Below are positions 53,198 through 56,685 of a DNA stretch of 56,685 nucleotides, piece after piece (positions within the stretch are counted from its first letter, which is position 1; each line of letters begins with the position of its first letter). The stretch spans positions 1 to 56,685 of the forward strand of contig JALHQC010000024.1 of assembly GCA_022842165.1 (NCBI GenBank), in the 5' to 3' direction. The notes under the pieces are model-generated. The model did no database searches and was not told where the DNA came from. It worked only from the letters and a program-made list of their open reading frames with translations. The translations under genes were made by a program, and so were the position numbers. The DNA comes from a bacterium. Its GTDB lineage: Bacteria > Pseudomonadota > Alphaproteobacteria > Rhizobiales > Aestuariivirgaceae.

Positions 53198-54505
53198 ATG
53201 AACTCATCCATTTTCGCCCGCGACTTCAAGCCCCGCCCCTTCTGGTGGGATGCTTACGAACCGAAGCCCCTGCCCGAGATCGCGCTGCCAAGGTCCGTGC
53301 GCGTGGCGATCGTCGGCGCGGGCTATGCCGGCCTCAATGCCGCTCTCGAACTCAATCGCGAGGGCATCGGCTGCATCGTGCTCGACGCGAACGAGCCGGG
53401 CTTTGGCGGGTCGTCGCGCAATGGCGGAATGGTGTCGGGCGGCGTCAACGTCGGCAAGCGCTACATGGCAAAGGCCATGGAGGAAGACGAAGCCGCCCCC
53501 TACATGACCGATGCCGCCGATGCCTTCGCGCATATCGAGGACATCATCGCCCGCGAGAAGATCGACTGCGGCTGGACACGCGCCGGCTATTTCCTCGGCG
53601 CCTGGTGCAAGAGCCATTATGAAGGCATGGCGAAGAAGATCGATATCCTCAACAAATACGCGAAGTCCGAGGCCTATATCGTGCCGCCCGAAAGGCAGCG
53701 CGAGGAGATCGGCTCGGACTATTATCGCGGCGGCATGGTGGTGGGCCGCGCCGGGCACCTGCACCCCGCCCTCTTTTTCAAGGGCCTGCTCGACCTCTGC
53801 CAGAAACGCGGCATCGCCATCGCCTCGAAAACGCCGGTCACGAAACTGACCGAGGACGGCACCGGCTGGAAGGTTGAAACCCCGCGCGGCACGATCCACG
53901 CGGGCGACGTCATCATCGCCACCAACGGCTATACCGGAGACGTGACGCCGGATCTGAAGCGCCGCGTGGTTCCTGTCGGTTCCTACATCATTGCTACCGA
54001 GGAATTGCCGCCAGACCTTGCCGCCACCATCAGCCCCAGGAACCGCTCCTTCGCCGATACCCGCCGCGTCCTCACCTATTACCGCATGTCGCCGGACGGC
54101 AAGCGGCTGATCTTCGGTGGCCGCGCCAAGTTCGGCCACACCGATCCCGTCGAAACCGCCCCCATCCTCCACGGCTTCATGCTCGACCGTTTCCCGCAAC
54201 TGAAGGGCACGAAAATCACCCATGCCTGGACCGGCAACGTCGCCTTCACGCTGGACGAGATGCCCCACATGGGCAAGTTCAGGAACATGCACTACGCGCT
54301 GGGCTGCAACGGCTCCGGCATCGCCATGATGAGCTATCTGGGTCATCAAACCGCGCGCAAGATCGCCGGCAAGGTGAACCGCACCTGCGCCTTCGACCGT
54401 CCGGAATTCCCCGATCACCCGATGTACAACGGCTCCACCTGGTTCCTGCCATGGATCGGCCGCTACTTCCGCACCAGGGACTGGATCGACCGGCGCTTCG
54501 GATGA
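53198..54505 (+). CDS. FAD-dependent oxidoreductase (PuuB/DAO-like)
   Basis: This 435-residue flavoprotein is most like gamma-glutamylputrescine oxidoreductase. It opens FWWDAYEPKPLPEIALPRSVRVAIVGAGYAGLNAALELNREG (FAD dinucleotide loop at about 38-55), then GFGGSSRNGGMVSGG, GHLHPALFFKGLLDLC, VIIATNGYTGDVTPDLKRRVVPVGSYIIATEEL, and the C-terminal HAWTGNVAFTLDEMPHMG and GCNGSGIAMMSYLGHQTARKI. It oxidises an amine. The next GNAT gene overlaps its stop (ATGA), so the two are co-translated. Other puu genes are not nearby. Confidence 0.9.
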   Translation: MNSSIFARDFKPRPFWWDAYEPKPLPEIALPRSVRVAIVGAGYAGLNAALELNREGIGCIVLDANEPGFGGSSRNGGMVSGGVNVGKRYMAKAMEEDEAAPYMTDAADAFAHIEDIIAREKIDCGWTRAGYFLGAWCKSHYEGMAKKIDILNKYAKSEAYIVPPERQREEIGSDYYRGGMVVGRAGHLHPALFFKGLLDLCQKRGIAIASKTPVTKLTEDGTGWKVETPRGTIHAGDVIIATNGYTGDVTPDLKRRVVPVGSYIIATEELPPDLAATISPRNRSFADTRRVLTYYRMSPDGKRLIFGGRAKFGHTDPVETAPILHGFMLDRFPQLKGTKITHAWTGNVAFTLDEMPHMGKFRNMHYALGCNGSGIAMMSYLGHQTARKIAGKVNRTCAFDRPEFPDHPMYNGSTWFLPWIGRYFRTRDWIDRRFG

Positions 54506-55032
54506 TCTTCTTCTCGTCCGCCCGTCTGATCGCAAGGCGCTACGGTCCGCGCGATCTTGCAGCCTTCGTGGCCATGCGGAACGATCCCGAAGTGTCGCGC
54601 TACCAGTCGTGGGACGGCTACACCGAGGACCAGGGCCGCGCCTTCCTGCAGGCGCTCGCCGCCATGAACCCCGGCGACCCCGGCTTCTTCCAGTTCGCGC
54701 TCGAACTGCGCGAGACCGGCGAATATGTGGGCGACTGTGGCATCGATGTCTCAGCCGCCGACAGGCGCCTCGCCGAGATCGGCTTTACATTCCGGCGTGG
54801 CATGTGGAACCGCGGGTTTGGCACCGAAGCCGTCACCGCGCTCACCTCCTACGGTTTCGAAACCCTTGCGCTTCACCGCATCCATGCTTCCGTCGATCCG
54901 CGCAACGTCGGATCATGCCGGGTGCTGGAGAAGTGCGGCTACACCAGGGAAGCCCATTTCCGCCAAAGCCTGTGGGACAAGGGCGCCTGGGCCGATGACC
55001 TGATTTACGCCCGTCTGCGGTCCGATCCCTGA
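54502..55032 (+). CDS. GNAT family N-acetyltransferase (RimJ/RimL type)
   Basis: This is a 176-residue GNAT acetyltransferase: [73 protein letters not shown] (acetyl-CoA loop) and [48 protein letters not shown] 54502 overlaps the oxidoreductase TGA by four bases, so translation is coupled. The acceptor may be an amine related to the upstream oxidase, but this is inference. Confidence 0.9.
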   Translation: MIFFSSARLIARRYGPRDLAAFVAMRNDPEVSRYQSWDGYTEDQGRAFLQALAAMNPGDPGFFQFALELRETGEYVGDCGIDVSAADRRLAEIGFTFRRGMWNRGFGTEAVTALTSYGFETLALHRIHASVDPRNVGSCRVLEKCGYTREAHFRQSLWDKGAWADDLIYARLRSDP

Positions 55033-55090
55033 GCTCTTTTCGCAGGGCTTTCATCCCGCTTTCAAGGCAGCGCATTTATTCTTCCGTCTC

Positions 55091-55104
55091 TTGATTTCGA
55101 TCAA
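55091..55104 (+). promoter_or_regulatory. FNR/NNR-type box upstream of nirK
   Basis: TTGATTTCGATCAA is a perfect TTGAT-N4-ATCAA dyad, the binding site of FNR/CRP-family oxygen or nitric-oxide sensing activators (FNR, FixK, NnrR, DNR). It lies 61 bp before the nirK start. A TATGAT -10-like hexamer at 55130-55135 is placed for class II activation (site centre about 41 bp before transcription start). Confidence 0.85.
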
Positions 55105-55165
55105 AGAACCGCGGCCCGTAAGTTGTATTTATGATGCAACATTTAGGTCAACAGGAGACAAGAAC

Positions 55166-56341
55166 ATGACCACCATCCTCACCGGCAAGCCGCAGGCCGA
55201 AAGCCGCCGCGCCTTTCTCCGCACCACCGGCTTGGCCTCGATCGCGACACTCGCGGCAACGAGCATCGCAAAAGCCGCGGGCGAAGAGGAAGCCCCCGTC
55301 ATGCAGGTCAACAAGGCCACCCAGGCCGAAATCGCCAGGCTCCCGCGCATCCGCCAGAAGCTGGTCGATCCGCCCTTCATGCCCGAGCATGAGCAGGCGG
55401 TGGACGGCAAGCCCCGCGTCATCGAGATCGATATGCCGATCATCGAGAAGAAGGTGCAGATCGACGATGAAGGCACCGAGATCTGGGCCTTGACCTTCAA
55501 CGGCTCGGTGCCCGGCCCGATGATCGTCGCGCACGAGGGCGACTATGTCGAGATCACGCTGAAGAACCTCGCCAGCAATGCCATGGAACACAACATCGAT
55601 TTCCATTCGGCCACGGGTGCATTGGGCGGCGGCGCGTTGACCAAGGTGCTGCCGGGCGAGCAGACCACTCTGCGCTGGAAGGCCACCAAGTCGGGCGTCT
55701 TCGTCTATCACTGCGCCCCGGGCGACATCATGATCCCCTACCACGTCTGCCACGGCATGAGCGGTGCCGTCATGGTGCTCCCGCGCGACGGGTTGAAGGA
55801 CGCCCATGGAAAGCCCTTCAGGTATGACCGCGCCTACTTCATCGGCGAGCAGGACTATTACATCCCGCGCGACGAAGACGGCAACTTCAAGAAGTATGAA
55901 ACCGCCGGCGAAGACCTGACCGACTCGCTCGACGCAATGCGCACGCTCATTCCCACGCATGAAGTCTTCAACGGCCGCAAGGGCGCGCTGACGGGCGATC
56001 ATGCCCTGACCGCCAAGGTCGGCGAAACCGTGCTCTTCATCCACGCTCAGGCCACCCGCGACACGCGCCCCCACCTGATCGGCGGCCACGGCGACCTGGT
56101 GTGGGAAGCTGGTTCCTTCAACGACAAGCCCGAGACCAACCTCGAAACCTGGTTCATCCGCGGCGGCTCGGCGGGCGCCATGACCTACACTTTCCTGCAG
56201 CCCGGCGTTTACGCCTATGTGAACCATAACCTCATCGAGGCGGTCATGCTGGGCGCCACCGCGCACATCGTGGTCGAGGGCGAATGGGACGACGACCTGA
56301 TGACCCAGGTCGCCAAGCCCGGCCCCATCCAGGACACGTAA
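55166..56341 (+). CDS. nirK: copper-containing nitrite reductase
   Basis: This 391-residue periplasmic enzyme reduces nitrite to nitric oxide in denitrification. The signal is twin-arginine type ([11 protein letters not shown]). The catalytic aspartate and copper-ligand segment is [10 protein letters not shown] (His142, Asp145, His147). The type 1 copper/type 2 copper bridge is HC at 182-183, with His193 and Met198 ([17 protein letters not shown]). [13 protein letters not shown] carries later ligands. The extra residue between HCAP and the next His is of the Rhodobacter type (class II NirK). Canonical PWHVxSGM is here PYHVCHGM, an uncommon variant. ATG 55166 has AGGAGA upstream. nirV follows after 12 bp. 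Confidence 0.93.
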   Translation: MTTILTGKPQAESRRAFLRTTGLASIATLAATSIAKAAGEEEAPVMQVNKATQAEIARLPRIRQKLVDPPFMPEHEQAVDGKPRVIEIDMPIIEKKVQIDDEGTEIWALTFNGSVPGPMIVAHEGDYVEITLKNLASNAMEHNIDFHSATGALGGGALTKVLPGEQTTLRWKATKSGVFVYHCAPGDIMIPYHVCHGMSGAVMVLPRDGLKDAHGKPFRYDRAYFIGEQDYYIPRDEDGNFKKYETAGEDLTDSLDAMRTLIPTHEVFNGRKGALTGDHALTAKVGETVLFIHAQATRDTRPHLIGGHGDLVWEAGSFNDKPETNLETWFIRGGSAGAMTYTFLQPGVYAYVNHNLIEAVMLGATAHIVVEGEWDDDLMTQVAKPGPIQDT

Positions 56342-56353
56342 GAGGAAAAACCG

Positions 56354-56685
56354 ATGCTGACGCTGGCAGTATTGAAGTCAGTGGCAATGGCGGCGGGGCT
56401 CTCGGGCCTCGCCGCATTCGGGCTTCTGCAATGGGACGGAGCGGAAGCCCCGGCCTTTTCCATGCGCAAGCTGGCAATGCCGGATGGTGCGGAACTTCTC
56501 GTCGCAACCCATGAGGTCACCCGCGCGCAATGGCAGGCCTGCGTCAGGGCCGGCGCCTGCGAAAATATCCCGCACGGCCGCGACACGAAGCACGACATGC
56601 CGATGACCGGCGTCAACCACCTCGATGCCGAAGCCTTCGTCGCCTGGATCGGCAAAACCTCCGGCCTCGCCTACCGCCTGCCGAG
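56354..56685 (+). CDS. nirV: NirV-like formylglycine-generating-enzyme-family protein (partial, cut by window end)
   Basis: The first 110 codons are in the window; the 3' end is missing. An N-terminal hydrophobic signal or anchor (LKSVAMAAGLSGLAAFGLL) precedes the SUMF1/FGE-sulfatase fold start: HEVTRAQWQACVRAGACENIPHG, PMTGVNHLDAEAFVAWIGKTSGLAYRLP. The nirK-nirV pair is common in denitrifying Alphaproteobacteria; the role of NirV is not well defined, perhaps in NirK maturation. AGAGGAAAA lies upstream of ATG 56354. Confidence 0.88.
   Translation, partial: MLTLAVLKSVAMAAGLSGLAAFGLLQWDGAEAPAFSMRKLAMPDGAELLVATHEVTRAQWQACVRAGACENIPHGRDTKHDMPMTGVNHLDAEAFVAWIGKTSGLAYRLP

Overview
The window is GC-rich chromosomal DNA from an alphaproteobacterium, most likely of the order Hyphomicrobiales (Rhizobiales). 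The pointers are a ChvE/GguA/GguB-type sugar importer, DUF3126 and DUF2585 proteins, a BTLCP-type cysteine peptidase, CtrA-type boxes of the form TTAA-N7-TTAAC, and intergenic palindromic repeats bounded by GTCAT/ATGAC. I see no phage, insertion sequence, CRISPR array or rRNA operon, so this looks like core chromosome with metabolic islands. All calls come from reading the sequence; no database search was run.

Layout. Bases 1-310 carry two leucine tRNAs on the minus strand. Bases 504-6242 hold a BTLCP peptidase, a DUF4240 protein, a GAF-LuxR regulator, a Tat-exported metallo-beta-lactamase-fold protein and an exported PQQ-type sugar dehydrogenase fused to a PEBP domain. Bases 6258-11111 are a multiple-sugar ABC importer (chvE, then ATPase, then permease, minus strand) with a divergent GntR/FadR regulator. 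Bases 11148-17866 are mostly housekeeping: an XRE regulator, a gamma carbonic anhydrase, DUF3126, cysE, an enoyl-CoA hydratase, a hydrolase, a CHCC zinc finger, a YcaQ-like protein and a GNAT. Bases 17863-21158 are gpt plus two class III aminotransferases, with a strong 26-bp operator-like dyad. Bases 21293-26158 are a hybrid histidine kinase, a MoCF-domain protein, map and radC.

Bases 26133-34846 are a complete minus-strand form II CO-dehydrogenase-like (xanthine oxidase family) operon: small, large and medium subunits, MoxR AAA ATPase, VWA protein, split XdhC pair and a MoCF-cytidylyltransferase fusion. Bases 35105-40291 hold a DUF4864 protein, a PLP decarboxylase next to a membrane protein-spermidine synthase fusion, DUF2585 and a small membrane protein.

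Bases 40324-49206 look like a carnitine/crotonobetaine/gamma-butyrobetaine degradation island: a GlxA/CdhR-like activator divergent from a dehydrocarnitine cleavage enzyme (BKACE), L-carnitine dehydrogenase, an SDR, an acyl-CoA dehydrogenase, an ADP-forming acyl-CoA ligase, a CaiD-like hydratase and a second SDR. Palindromic repeats sit between several of these genes. Bases 49257-55032 contain a small gene with its own intrinsic terminator, a GcvA-like LysR regulator, an orphan bufferin precursor (BufA2-like), an SDR, an SRPBCC protein, a Tat-exported L,D-transpeptidase, a PuuB-like oxidase and a GNAT. The window ends in a denitrification locus: a perfect FNR/NNR-type box, nirK, and nirV cut by the window edge.

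Together the genes suggest a metabolically flexible, plant- or soil-type heterotroph. It would import sugars, oxidise sugars in the periplasm, use quaternary amines as carbon and nitrogen source, run a molybdenum hydroxylase, and respire nitrite when oxygen is low.
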